In this document: one piece after another, positions 8,485-16,916 of the stretch | Layout: every line of letters starts with the position of its first letter | Numbering within the stretch: position 1 is the first letter of the stretch | Notes under the pieces: generated by a model | The model's database searches: none | What the model saw: only the letters and a program-made list of their open reading frames with translations | Told to the model about the DNA's origin: nothing | Position numbers and translations under genes: made by a program | Origin: Pseudomonadota bacterium | GTDB lineage: Bacteria; Pseudomonadota; Alphaproteobacteria; Rhizobiales; Xanthobacteraceae | NCBI GenBank assembly: GCA_023422775.1 | Contig: JAFAGM010000041.1 | Location: forward strand, 13,841-77,840 | Length of the DNA stretch: 64,000 nt | Direction: 5' to 3'

Positions 8485-9218
8485 TTGCCTGTATCGCTCA
8501 GTTTGGCCTTGTCGGCTTCGGGATAGGTGGTGCTGGTGGTGACGCCCCGCCGGTATTTTTCGAAGGCGATGTTGCGCCGGGAGGTGTAGGCAGGCGTTTC
8601 GGGGCGCGGCTGCTCCAGGTCCGCCGGATTGTCGATCATCGCGGCGAGGTTGCGCTGCGTCGCGCAGCCGAAATTGTGGTAGGACACGTTCTCATTGTAG
8701 CGGGGGTTGTCGATGTTCGGACCGAGGTCATCCGGCCACAGGCCGCAAGGGCCTGCGACGGCCGAAATCTTCGGATAGCTCAGCCTGATCGTCGGCAGGG
8801 TCCGGGGATCGTCGGGGCGGTATTGCCGCAGCGTGATCGCGCGTGCGGGCACGCCGCCGGCCATCAGCACCGACTGGATTTCGCGGAACGAAGCTGCTGC
8901 AGCGCGCGCGTTCGGGGTATCGATCGGCACGTCGACGATGATCGCGCCGGTGCCCTCGCGGACCCATGTCTGCGCCAATCCCATCACGTCGATGCGCTGC
9001 GGCCCGGAGAGCCCGCCGCGCGCCCGGCCGACGAATACGACGATCGACCGGTCGGCTTCGGTCACGGCGATCGGATGACGCTGGCGGTAATCGTTCGGCA
9101 CGCTGGCCGTCACGATTTCCGTGGTCTGGTTGCAGGCGCCGAGCACGGCCGACAGGCCGAGAAGGGCGCCGGCCAGGCGCACGGTGCCGAAGCGATCGAG
9201 CGGTCTTCTGTTCGTCAT
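8481..9218 (-). CDS. cpaD: CpaD-like Tad pilus assembly lipoprotein
   Basis: Starting at ATG 9218 the product is 245 residues with a signal ending in the lipobox VLGAC, so it is a predicted outer-membrane lipoprotein. Typical CpaD phrases follow: DYRQRHPIAVTEADRSIVVF near the N-terminus and NFGCATQRNLAAMIDNPADL near the C-terminus. In Caulobacter CpaD is needed for pilus biogenesis alongside the CpaC secretin. A longer frame runs upstream to 9320 but overlaps nothing recognisable. It sits between cpaC and cpaE in one operon. Confidence 0.9.
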   Translation of the reverse strand: MTNRRPLDRFGTVRLAGALLGLSAVLGACNQTTEIVTASVPNDYRQRHPIAVTEADRSIVVFVGRARGGLSGPQRIDVMGLAQTWVREGTGAIIVDVPIDTPNARAAAASFREIQSVLMAGGVPARAITLRQYRPDDPRTLPTIRLSYPKISAVAGPCGLWPDDLGPNIDNPRYNENVSYHNFGCATQRNLAAMIDNPADLEQPRPETPAYTSRRNIAFEKYRRGVTTSTTYPEADKAKLSDTGK

Positions 9219-9258
9219 CGTTCTATCCTCGTCCCCGGCGCGGTGGCGCGCTTCCGCC

Positions 9259-10713
9259 TCAGTCAATGATGAACCCAAAACTGCCCTGGGATACGCCGAT
9301 CGTGTCGACGTGAGCGACAAGTCCGTAAATCCGGTTGATGCGGGCCAGCAGCGTGGACTGGGAATCGGAGGCCGGCGCGAACCCGTCGTCGGGGCGGGAC
9401 AATTCCTTCTGTGCGACCGCGCGGACCACGTAGGGCGTCACCAGAACCATCAGTTCTGTCTGGTTGTTGACGAAGTCCTGGCTGCGGAACAGCGCGCCGA
9501 GAACCGGCAACTGGTCGAGACCGGGCAAGCCGTTGACGGCCTGCTTGGTCTGCTCCTGGATCAGCCCGGCCATCGCCATCGAGCCGCCCGAAGGAATCTC
9601 CAGCGTTGTCTCCGCGCGGCGGGTCTTGATCGAGGGAACGGTCAGCGAAGATCCGTTCTGGTTTAGCGTGATCGCATTGTCGTTCGACATTTCGGAGACT
9701 TCGGTCATCACCCGCAGGCTGATGCGGCCTTCGGTGAGCACCACCGGGGTGAAGTTGAGCGAGATGCCGAATTTCTTGTACTGGATCTGGGTGGTGCAGA
9801 CCCGCGTGACGGGATCGCACGAATAGCCGGCGGGGATCGGAAATTCACCGCCAGCGACGAAGGTCGCGGACTCGCCGGATATCGCGGTCAGGTTCGGTTC
9901 GGCCAGCGTTCGCACCACGCCCGCGCTCTCCATCGCGCGCATGGTGGCGGTGACGGTCGGCAGGCCCTTCAGGACGCTCGAGGCGCTCAAGCCGTTTTCG
10001 GACACCAGCGGGCGGCCGAAAGCGGTGAACGGGTTGCTGTTGTTGAAGTTCACGACCGCCGTGCCGTAGTTCATGCTGGCCGAAAGATCGACGCCCATCT
10101 GCTTGATGATGTCGCGGCGCACTTCCGAGACGTTGACCTTGAGCATCACCTGATCGCGGCCGCGAACCGCGATCGAGTTGACGACCCGGTCGGCGCCTCC
10201 CACCAATCGGGCGGCGATCTCGCCGGCCTGCTGGGCTTCGACCGGGCTCGATACCGAGCCGGTCAGCAGGACGCTGTCGCCGACGCCCTCGATCTGGATT
10301 CCCGGCAGCGATTGCTTGAGCGCGGCGCGCACGCCGTTGAGGTCTCGCTTGACGGCGATGTCGTAGGAGGCGACCTGCTGGCCGTCGGCATCGAAGAACA
10401 CGACGTTGGTCTGGCCGACCGCGGCGCCGATGATATAGGCGCGTTGCGAGGATCGAACCACCGCGTTGGCGACCTTGGGATCGGCGACCAGCACGTCTTT
10501 CACGTCGCGCGGCAGGTCGACGATCATGGACTTGCCGACGCCGAGTGCGAGAAAGCGCGTCTTGACGGACGGGCCGATGGCCGACGTTGTGACGGGATCC
10601 TTATCGGATTCGGCTGCAACGACCGGCAGCAGCGGTCCAAGTGTCAGCATGGCCACGGCTGGCAACAATGCGGCGCCAGCCGCCACGGTTGACTGAATTC
10701 CCCCAAACTTCAT
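9259..10713 (-). CDS. cpaC: CpaC-like Tad pilus secretin
   Basis: 484 residues with a cleavable signal peptide ending near PVVAAES. A pilus/secretin N-domain (FLALGVGKSMIVDLPRDVKD) is followed by a BON-like segment at about 110-180 (LPGIQIEGVGDSVLLTGSVS). The C-terminal half is a secretin domain with LAEPNLTAISGESATFVAGG and EIPSGGSMAMAGLIQ. The family forms the outer-membrane channel for the Flp pilus. Cysteines in YSCDPVTRVC form a small loop within the secretin domain, common in this group. It starts 15 bases after cpaB and is clearly in its operon. Confidence 0.93.
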   Translation of the reverse strand: MKFGGIQSTVAAGAALLPAVAMLTLGPLLPVVAAESDKDPVTTSAIGPSVKTRFLALGVGKSMIVDLPRDVKDVLVADPKVANAVVRSSQRAYIIGAAVGQTNVVFFDADGQQVASYDIAVKRDLNGVRAALKQSLPGIQIEGVGDSVLLTGSVSSPVEAQQAGEIAARLVGGADRVVNSIAVRGRDQVMLKVNVSEVRRDIIKQMGVDLSASMNYGTAVVNFNNSNPFTAFGRPLVSENGLSASSVLKGLPTVTATMRAMESAGVVRTLAEPNLTAISGESATFVAGGEFPIPAGYSCDPVTRVCTTQIQYKKFGISLNFTPVVLTEGRISLRVMTEVSEMSNDNAITLNQNGSSLTVPSIKTRRAETTLEIPSGGSMAMAGLIQEQTKQAVNGLPGLDQLPVLGALFRSQDFVNNQTELMVLVTPYVVRAVAQKELSRPDDGFAPASDSQSTLLARINRIYGLVAHVDTIGVSQGSFGFIID

Positions 10714-10728
10714 TTCGCGTCCTTTCGG

Positions 10729-11526
10729 TCACTTCTGTGCCGTCGTTTGATTGGCGACCCCGTAGCGAACGACGTTGAGGCCGTCGTTTCGCTTCAGGAC
10801 CTGCTCGTCGGAATGGCTTTCAGCCACGTTGACGTCGGTGATGCTGCGCAATGCGAGCGACAGGGTGCCGCCCTGGCGTGCGCGCGCCAGCGTCTCGACC
10901 TGTTCGGGTTTCAGCCCCAGCGTCGCGGTCTTGCCGAGGAGGGTGTTGATTCCCTCTTTTTCCTTCGGGGCCTGATCGATCGCCAGCACACGGACATTGG
11001 TGAGAATGACTTCCGCGACGACGAGATCGGCGCCCTTGCCGTCCGGGTTTTTCTCGCGCCTGGACAGGATCACGTCGACCCGGTCGTTGGGCAGGATGAA
11101 TCCGCCGGCGCCGGTTTCCGCCGAAATCTCGGTCGAGACCGCCCGCATGCCGGTCGGCAGGATCGCGGCCATGAAGCCGGAGCCGTTGGCCTTGACGAGC
11201 TTCTGCTCGCGGATCGGTTCGCCCGCGATGAAGGGAGCGCGTACAATGGAGCCGGCGATTTCGTTGATGGCGTCGGCTCTGCCGGCGCGGTTGATCACGC
11301 TGCCGCTGGCGGTCGCCGCCGGCCAGACCTGCCATTGCAGATCCTCCGGCTTGACCACCTGGCCGAGTGCGATCTCGGATTTGGCGACCAGGACCTCCGC
11401 TGTCGGCAGCTGCGCCACTGGTTCGGCAGCAGGGCGCGATTTTTCTTCGGTCCCGCGAGCGAGATAGGCGGCTACGCCGCCCGCGCTCAACGCGATGGTC
11501 AGAACGACGACACGTGCGATATTCAT
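10729..11526 (-). CDS. cpaB: CpaB/RcpC-like Tad pilus assembly protein
   Basis: 265 residues with an N-terminal membrane anchor or signal (ARVVVLTIALSAGGVAAYLA). An SAF domain starts near residue 45 (AEVLVAKSEIALGQVVKPED), and an RcpC-type domain contains RAVSTEISAETGAGGFILP and NDRVDVILSRREKN. CpaB is thought to act in the periplasm with the secretin. It is the first gene of cpaBCDE in this window; the upstream pilin and prepilin-peptidase genes that often precede it are absent. Confidence 0.9.
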   Translation of the reverse strand: MNIARVVVLTIALSAGGVAAYLARGTEEKSRPAAEPVAQLPTAEVLVAKSEIALGQVVKPEDLQWQVWPAATASGSVINRAGRADAINEIAGSIVRAPFIAGEPIREQKLVKANGSGFMAAILPTGMRAVSTEISAETGAGGFILPNDRVDVILSRREKNPDGKGADLVVAEVILTNVRVLAIDQAPKEKEGINTLLGKTATLGLKPEQVETLARARQGGTLSLALRSITDVNVAESHSDEQVLKRNDGLNVVRYGVANQTTAQK

Positions 11527-12087
11527 ACGCTCTACTTACTCTTACGCCGGGACGTCCCACTTGCACGGCAATGACGGTCAACCCCTCGAGCCATGACTAG
11601 GCACCAAAGGTGTAGGGGACCTTGAGGATTGAGCTTTTGGGCGGATCGGCACGGCAGGTTTCGCCGTCATGGTGAACGGGTGGTTACGGTGGCAGTCCGT
11701 GGTCCGCAAAAACCCGGGGTTGTGCCCGGTGACCGACGGTCACGACCGCCATATGGACCGCGGTTGGCGCCTCCCGCGGCGGGCCTGCAACGCAGCAAAT
11801 CCGCGATCGAGACCGCCCTCATGTCTTCGAAACGGTCAAACCGTCGAACACGCCGAGGTTGACGAGGCTCCGCTGGCCTTCCTGCCGCGATCCCCGATAA
11901 CCGATCCCGATGACTAGCATCGTTTCGGGGTGTGCGGCTTGGACGAGCCGCCTCTCGAAGAGGGCGCGCGTTTGCCGTCACCCAAGACGTTATGCCGCAG
12001 CCGCATCCTGATTGCGAAAAGACCGCCGGGCGGCTGGCCTCGGCCGGCTCAATTGATAACAAGATACAGAAGTCGGCAGTCAACCCC
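11527..12087. other. Long intergenic region upstream of cpaB, no gene found
   Basis: About 560 bases separating divergent cpaB and aapJ. I searched it for a short Flp-type pilin (a 50-60 residue protein with a GATAIEYGLIA-like core) and found none on either strand. The open frames present have compositions typical of shadow frames. It probably contains the cpaB promoter. Confidence 0.5.
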
Positions 12088-12116
12088 TTGACCCGGCACG
12101 CAAGTCGTTCTGTGAT
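12088..12116 (+). promoter_or_regulatory. Putative aapJ promoter containing an imperfect NtrC-like palindrome
   Basis: TTGACC (12088-12093) and TGTGAT (12111-12116) are separated by 17 bases, a fair sigma-70-type promoter about 190 bases before aapJ. The spacer contains GCAC-N7-GTTC (12096-12110), one base away from the NtrC half-site pair GCAC-N7-GTGC. The general amino acid permease of Rhizobium leguminosarum has been reported to be negatively regulated by the Ntr system, which would fit a site at this position. Computational support only. Confidence 0.4.
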
Positions 12117-12306
12117 GGGTGACAACTATCAGTCGCCGCAAGTTGAGGGGCCTGCCGCGATTTCCGATCCCGCTGCCTGACCGGACTGCACATCGAACTG
12201 CAGGTCGGTGCGCGGCTTTTCCAGCAGGGGATCAGCAGGTTGGCCCAACGATTTCAGGCGTTGCCTAAAAAACGATCTCTGGACGACCTCTTGAAAGGCC
12301 TGACCC

Positions 12307-13323
12307 ATGAAACGCGTATCTCTGGTTGTTACCCTGGCCCTTGCCGCCGGTCTCTCGGCCCAGGCAGCTTCGGCGCAAACCCTCAAGACCGTCAAAGACC
12401 GCGGCATGCTGTCCTGCGGCGTCAGCCAGGGCCTGCCGGGCTTCTCGACCCCGGACGACAAGGGCAACTGGACCGGCCTCGACGTCGACATCTGCCGGGC
12501 GATCGCCGCGGCAATCTTCAACGATGCGACCAAGGTCAAGTTCGTGCCGTTGTCGGCCAAGGACCGCTTCACCGCGCTGCAGTCGGGCGAGATCGACGTG
12601 CTGTCGCGCAACACCACCTGGACGCTGTCGCGTGACACCTCGCTCGGCGCCAACTTCACCGGCGTCACCTATTACGACGGCCAGGGCTTTCTGGTGAAAA
12701 AGTCGCTGAAGGTGAATTCGGCGCTCGAACTGAACAGCGCATCGGTCTGCGTGCAGACCGGCACCACGACCGAGCAGAATCTCGCCGACTACTTCAAGGG
12801 CAACAACATGAAGTACGAGGTGATCGCGTTCGGCACCGCCGATGAAACCGTCAAGGCCTATGAATCCGGCCGCTGCGACGTCTTCACCTCTGATGTCTCG
12901 CAGCTCTATGCCGAGCGCCTGAAGGTCGCGAACCCGGCCGATCATGTCGTGCTGCCCGAGGTGATATCGAAGGAGCCGCTCGGGCCGATGGTCCGCCATG
13001 GCGACGATCAGTGGTTCGACATCGTGAAATGGACGCTGTTTGCGATGGTCGGCGCCGAAGAACTCGGCATCACCCAGAAGAACGTCGATGAGATGGCCAA
13101 GTCCGACAAGCCCGAGCTCAAGCGCGCTTTCGGCACCGACGGCAATCTCGGCGAACAGCTCGGCCTGACCAAGGACTGGCTGTCGCGGATCGTGAAGGCA
13201 ACCGGCAATTACGGCGAGTCCTTCGAGCGCAACGTCGGCTCCGGATCGAAGCTGCAAATCGCCCGCGGGCTCAACAACCTCTGGAACAAGGGCGGTATCC
13301 AGTACGCGCCGCCGATCCGCTGA
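12307..13323 (+). CDS. aapJ: General L-amino acid ABC transporter, periplasmic binding protein AapJ
   Basis: 338 residues with a signal peptide cleaved near AQAASAQT. The family-3 solute-binding fold is clear: VKDRGMLSCGVSQGLPGFS, GLDVDICRAIAAAIF and ALQSGEIDVLSRNTTWTLSR, then a C-terminal stretch VIKATGNYGE-like (IVKATGNYGESFERNVGSGS). This last part is characteristic of AapJ/BztA rather than of smaller polar amino acid binding proteins. It captures a broad range of L-amino acids for the AapQMP complex. It heads the aapJQMP operon. Confidence 0.95.
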   Translation: MKRVSLVVTLALAAGLSAQAASAQTLKTVKDRGMLSCGVSQGLPGFSTPDDKGNWTGLDVDICRAIAAAIFNDATKVKFVPLSAKDRFTALQSGEIDVLSRNTTWTLSRDTSLGANFTGVTYYDGQGFLVKKSLKVNSALELNSASVCVQTGTTTEQNLADYFKGNNMKYEVIAFGTADETVKAYESGRCDVFTSDVSQLYAERLKVANPADHVVLPEVISKEPLGPMVRHGDDQWFDIVKWTLFAMVGAEELGITQKNVDEMAKSDKPELKRAFGTDGNLGEQLGLTKDWLSRIVKATGNYGESFERNVGSGSKLQIARGLNNLWNKGGIQYAPPIR

Positions 13324-13344
13324 TCCACACGCGGGGCTGCGACG

Positions 13345-14550
13345 ATGTCGATCGAACCCCGGAAACCACCGTCGCAGCTTCTTCCCAGGCTGCAGCGGGC
13401 GCTGGGTGGCCGGGCGGGCTGGAGCGGCTTCGTGCTCCAGCTCCTGTTCGTCGCGGCGCTCGCCTGGGTCTGCTACGAGATCGTCGCCAATGCCCGCGCC
13501 AATTTGCAGGCGCAGCGGATCACCGCGGGCTTTGGATTTCTGGCCAATACCGCCGGCTTCGACGTCAGCCAGAACCTGATCCCGTATACGGGTTCCGATA
13601 GCTACACCCGCGTTTTCCTGGTCGGCCTGCTCAACACGCTGCTGGTTTCCGTGATCGGCATCTTCTTCGCCACGATCATCGGATTCATCGTGGCGCTTGG
13701 CCGGCTGTCGCCGAACTGGCTGCTGTCACGGATCGCGGGCGGTTATGTCGAACTGATCCGGAACCTTCCGGTCTTGTTCCAGATTCTGTTCTGGTATCTC
13801 GCCGTGCTCGCGGCATTGCCCAGTCCGCGGCAGAGCATCTCCGCCTTCGACAGTTTCTTTCTCAGCAACCGCGGCCTCGTGATCCCAAAGCCGATCGGCA
13901 CAGCCGGTTTTGAGCCATTCGTCGTGGCATTTCTGCTGGCGATCGTGGCTGCGATTACGCTGTGGCGTTACTCGCGCCGGCAATTGTTCCAGAACGGCAA
14001 GGTGATCAAGGTCTGGCCTTACGCGATTGGCCTCCTGATCGGGTTGCCGTTGCTCAGCTCGCTGATATTCGGCGCACCCGTCACGTTTGAAGTGCCGGTG
14101 CTCAAGGGGTTCAACTTCGCCGGCGGCTCGCGCGTCATTCCTGAATTCGTGGCCTTGACGCTGGCGCTGTCGACCTACACCGCGGCCTTCATCGCCGAGA
14201 TCGTGCGCGCGGGCATTCAGTCCGTGCACAAGGGCCAGATGGAGGCCGGTTCCTCGCTCGGTCTGCAGCGCGGCGCGGTGCTGCGGTTGATCGTGATCCC
14301 GCAGGCGATGCGCGTGATCCTGCCGCCGCTCACCAACCAGTATCTCAACCTGACCAAGAATTCCTCGCTGGCGGTGGCGATCGGATATCCCGACCTGGTC
14401 TCGGTGTTCGCGGGAACGACGCTGAGCCAGACCGGGCAGGCGATCGAAATCATCGGCATCACCATGGGCGTCTATCTCCTGATCTCGCTGGTCACGAGCG
14501 CGATCATGAGTTTCTATGGATGGCGGATCAGCCGGAGCATGGGCGGATGA
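13345..14550 (+). CDS. aapQ: General L-amino acid ABC transporter permease AapQ
   Basis: 401 residues, longer than ordinary His/Glu permeases, as expected for AapQ/BztB. An N-terminal membrane segment and a periplasmic portion (GFLANTAGFDVSQNLIPY) come before the permease domain. The ABC-coupling EAA loop is present near residue 290-320 (QMEAGSSLGLQRGAVLRLIV, then PQAMRVILPPLTNQYLN). It forms the membrane channel with AapM. The next gene starts inside its stop codon (ATGA), indicating translational coupling. Confidence 0.95.
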   Translation: MSIEPRKPPSQLLPRLQRALGGRAGWSGFVLQLLFVAALAWVCYEIVANARANLQAQRITAGFGFLANTAGFDVSQNLIPYTGSDSYTRVFLVGLLNTLLVSVIGIFFATIIGFIVALGRLSPNWLLSRIAGGYVELIRNLPVLFQILFWYLAVLAALPSPRQSISAFDSFFLSNRGLVIPKPIGTAGFEPFVVAFLLAIVAAITLWRYSRRQLFQNGKVIKVWPYAIGLLIGLPLLSSLIFGAPVTFEVPVLKGFNFAGGSRVIPEFVALTLALSTYTAAFIAEIVRAGIQSVHKGQMEAGSSLGLQRGAVLRLIVIPQAMRVILPPLTNQYLNLTKNSSLAVAIGYPDLVSVFAGTTLSQTGQAIEIIGITMGVYLLISLVTSAIMSFYGWRISRSMGG

Positions 14551-16058
14551 GCGACACCTCTTCATCCGTTTTCGTTCGACAGGAGCTGATGCCGGAGCGG
14601 CCGGCGCCGGTGAAGACCACCGGCTTCATCGGCTTCCTGCGCACGCGACTGTTCAATTCGCCGTCCAATATCCTGGTCACGATCGTATGCGCGCTGCTGC
14701 TGTGGTTCCTGCTGGTGCCCACGATCAGGTTCACGCTGATCGACGCCGTGTGGACCGGTAACGACCGCACCGCCTGCCTCCCGAAAGGTCCGGGCGACGT
14801 GGTCGGGGCCTGCTGGCCGTTCATCCAGGCCAAGTTCTCGCAGTTCATCTATGGATTCTATCCGGAGCCGGAACGCTGGCGGGTCAACCTGGTCTTTCTT
14901 CTCGCTGCGATCCTGCTGGTGCCGCTGCTGATTCCGCGGCTGCCGGGCAAGGCGCCCAACGCCATCCTGTTCTTCCTGGCATTCCCCGTGGTCGCCTTTT
15001 TCCTGCTGAGCGGCGGCGGGCTGCGCGGCTTCGGCGTCAGCTGGACGGCCGGGATTCTTTCCGATTTCAACGACAGTATCGGCGATGGCGGAAGAAAGCT
15101 TGCTGCAGCCGGGGAGGCGACCGCCATCATTGGGCCCTTGCTGTGGGTGATCGGCAAGCTGCTGGCGCTGATCAGCGCGGTTATCGGCTGGATACTGCTG
15201 CCGCTGACCTGGCTGCGCGACCAGATCCAGGACTTCGGCCGCCCGGTCTGGGCCGACCTCGTGGCAACCGCCGTGATCGTGTCGGCGCTGGTGTTCTGGC
15301 TGAGCCGAAGCGCGCGGGCCGTCGGCATCACCCTCGCCATCTTTGCCGGCATCGCGGCCGTGATCGCGGTGATGGGGCTCGATCGAGGCGGACTGCCGGT
15401 CGTGGATACGCGGCTCTGGGGCGGCCTCCTGGTGACGCTGGTCGTGTCGGTCGTCGGCATCGTCGCCTCGATGCCGGTCGGCATCGCGCTGGCGCTCGGC
15501 CGGCGCTCGGCCATTCCGCTGATCCGGATATTCTCGATCGCCTTCATCGAGTTCTGGCGCGGCGTCCCGCTCATCACGGTGTTGTTCTTCGCAACCTACA
15601 TGCTGCCGCTATTCGTGCCGACCGGCTTCACCATCGATGGATTGGTGCGCGCCCTGATCGGCATTGCGCTGTTCGCGGGCGCCTACCAGGCCGAAGTCAT
15701 CCGCGGCGGCCTGGCGGCGATCCCGCGCGGGCAGGGCGAGGCAGCGAGCGCGCTCGGGCTGTCCTGGGCCAAGACCACGGCGCTGATCGTGATGCCGCAG
15801 GCGCTGCGCCACGTCATTCCCGGCCTCGTCAACAGCTTCATCGCGCTGTTCAAGGACACCTCGCTGGTCTCGATCGTGGCGCTGTTCGACCTGCTCGGGC
15901 AACTCCGGGCATCGTTCTCCGATCCGGTCTGGTCCACGCCGACGACGCTGTTCACGGGCTTTGCCTTCACCGGGATCATCTACTTCGTCTTCTGCTTCGG
16001 GATGTCGCGTTACTCGCTGTTCGTCGAGAACAGGCTGAACGCGCATCGGCGCAACTGA
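14547..16058 (+). CDS. aapM: General L-amino acid ABC transporter permease AapM
   Basis: The start at ATG 14547 overlaps the aapQ stop by four bases and gives 503 residues. AapM/BztC permeases are long because of extra N-terminal membrane segments; these are present (ILVTIVCALLLWFLLVPTI and others). The conserved permease core follows, with GLLVTLVVSVVGIVASMPVG, FWRGVPLITVLFFA and the coupling loop QGEAASALGLSWAKTTALIV. Together with AapQ it forms the transmembrane pore. aapP follows 10 bases later. Confidence 0.95.
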   Translation: MSDTSSSVFVRQELMPERPAPVKTTGFIGFLRTRLFNSPSNILVTIVCALLLWFLLVPTIRFTLIDAVWTGNDRTACLPKGPGDVVGACWPFIQAKFSQFIYGFYPEPERWRVNLVFLLAAILLVPLLIPRLPGKAPNAILFFLAFPVVAFFLLSGGGLRGFGVSWTAGILSDFNDSIGDGGRKLAAAGEATAIIGPLLWVIGKLLALISAVIGWILLPLTWLRDQIQDFGRPVWADLVATAVIVSALVFWLSRSARAVGITLAIFAGIAAVIAVMGLDRGGLPVVDTRLWGGLLVTLVVSVVGIVASMPVGIALALGRRSAIPLIRIFSIAFIEFWRGVPLITVLFFATYMLPLFVPTGFTIDGLVRALIGIALFAGAYQAEVIRGGLAAIPRGQGEAASALGLSWAKTTALIVMPQALRHVIPGLVNSFIALFKDTSLVSIVALFDLLGQLRASFSDPVWSTPTTLFTGFAFTGIIYFVFCFGMSRYSLFVENRLNAHRRN

Positions 16059-16068
16059 GTACATCACC

Positions 16069-16812
16069 ATGGCTGCAAGCTCGATCGTCGGCATCAAGGC
16101 GCTCAACAAGTGGTACGGCGATTTCCATGTGCTGCGCGACATCAACCTTGAGGTCGCCAAGGGCGAGCGCATCGTGATCTGCGGCCCCTCGGGCTCCGGC
16201 AAGTCGACGCTGATCCGCTGCATCAACGCGCTGGAGGAGTTCCAGGAAGGTCAGATCGTCGTCGAAGGCATCGAGCTTGGGCCGAACCTGCGGCGGGTGG
16301 ACGAAGTCCGGCGCGAGGTCGGCATGGTGTTCCAGAGCTTCAACCTGTTCCCGCACCTGACCGTGCTGGAGAACTGCACGCTGGCGCCGATCTGGGTCCG
16401 CAACATCCCCAGGAAGGACGCCGAGGCGACGGCGATGAAGTATCTCGAGCGGGTCAAGATCCCGCATCAGGCCAACAAGTATCCCGGCCAGATGTCAGGC
16501 GGACAGCAGCAGCGCGTGGCGATCGCTCGCGCGCTCACCATGAACCCTAAAGTCATGCTTTTCGACGAGCCGACCTCGGCGCTCGATCCGGAGATGGTCA
16601 AGGAAGTGCTCGACACCATGGTCGACCTGGCCAGGGAGGGCATGACCATGCTCGTCGTTACCCACGAAATGGGATTTGCCCGCGAAGTCGCCAACCGCGT
16701 CGTCTTCATGGACGCCGGCCAGGTGATCGAATCCAACACGCCGGAAAACTTCTTCGCCAACCCGCAGCATGCGCGCACGAAGCTGTTCCTGAGCCAGATC
16801 CTGCGGCATTAG
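16069..16812 (+). CDS. aapP: General L-amino acid ABC transporter ATP-binding protein AapP
   Basis: 247 residues, full-length for a polar amino acid ABC ATPase. Walker A GPSGSGKST is at 39-47, the Q-loop lies in GMVFQSFNLFPHLTV, the signature is MSGGQQQRVAIARAL, Walker B is VMLFDEPTSALDPE and the H-loop is VVTHEMGFA. It powers AapJQM. It is the last gene of the operon; an intergenic repeat follows before the convergent cysK. Confidence 0.95.
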   Translation: MAASSIVGIKALNKWYGDFHVLRDINLEVAKGERIVICGPSGSGKSTLIRCINALEEFQEGQIVVEGIELGPNLRRVDEVRREVGMVFQSFNLFPHLTVLENCTLAPIWVRNIPRKDAEATAMKYLERVKIPHQANKYPGQMSGGQQQRVAIARALTMNPKVMLFDEPTSALDPEMVKEVLDTMVDLAREGMTMLVVTHEMGFAREVANRVVFMDAGQVIESNTPENFFANPQHARTKLFLSQILRH

Positions 16813-16830
16813 GAAGTCACTGAAGCACCG

Positions 16831-16900
16831 TCCCGAAGGATGGGCCGCGGGCCACATGGTTCGAGACGCGCGAAGACGCGCTCCTCACCATGAGGGGGGA
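16831..16900. repeat. Intergenic palindromic repeat downstream of aapP
   Basis: Between the convergent aapP and cysK genes lies a segment with nested inverted repeats: CATGGT (16855-16860) pairs with ACCATG (16887-16892), enclosing a GACGCGCG / CGCGCTC arm pair. The wording (ATGGTTCGAGACG...CTCACCATGAGG) matches a repeat I recognise as widespread between Bradyrhizobium genes. It may also act as a bidirectional terminator. Copy number cannot be checked here. Confidence 0.5.
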
Positions 16901-16916
16901 AGGGCGTAGGTGTCCC

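Noticed and set aside
11527..12306. Search for an Flp pilin gene upstream of cpaB
   Set aside because: No short frame on either strand carries the conserved pilin core, so no pilin is claimed.
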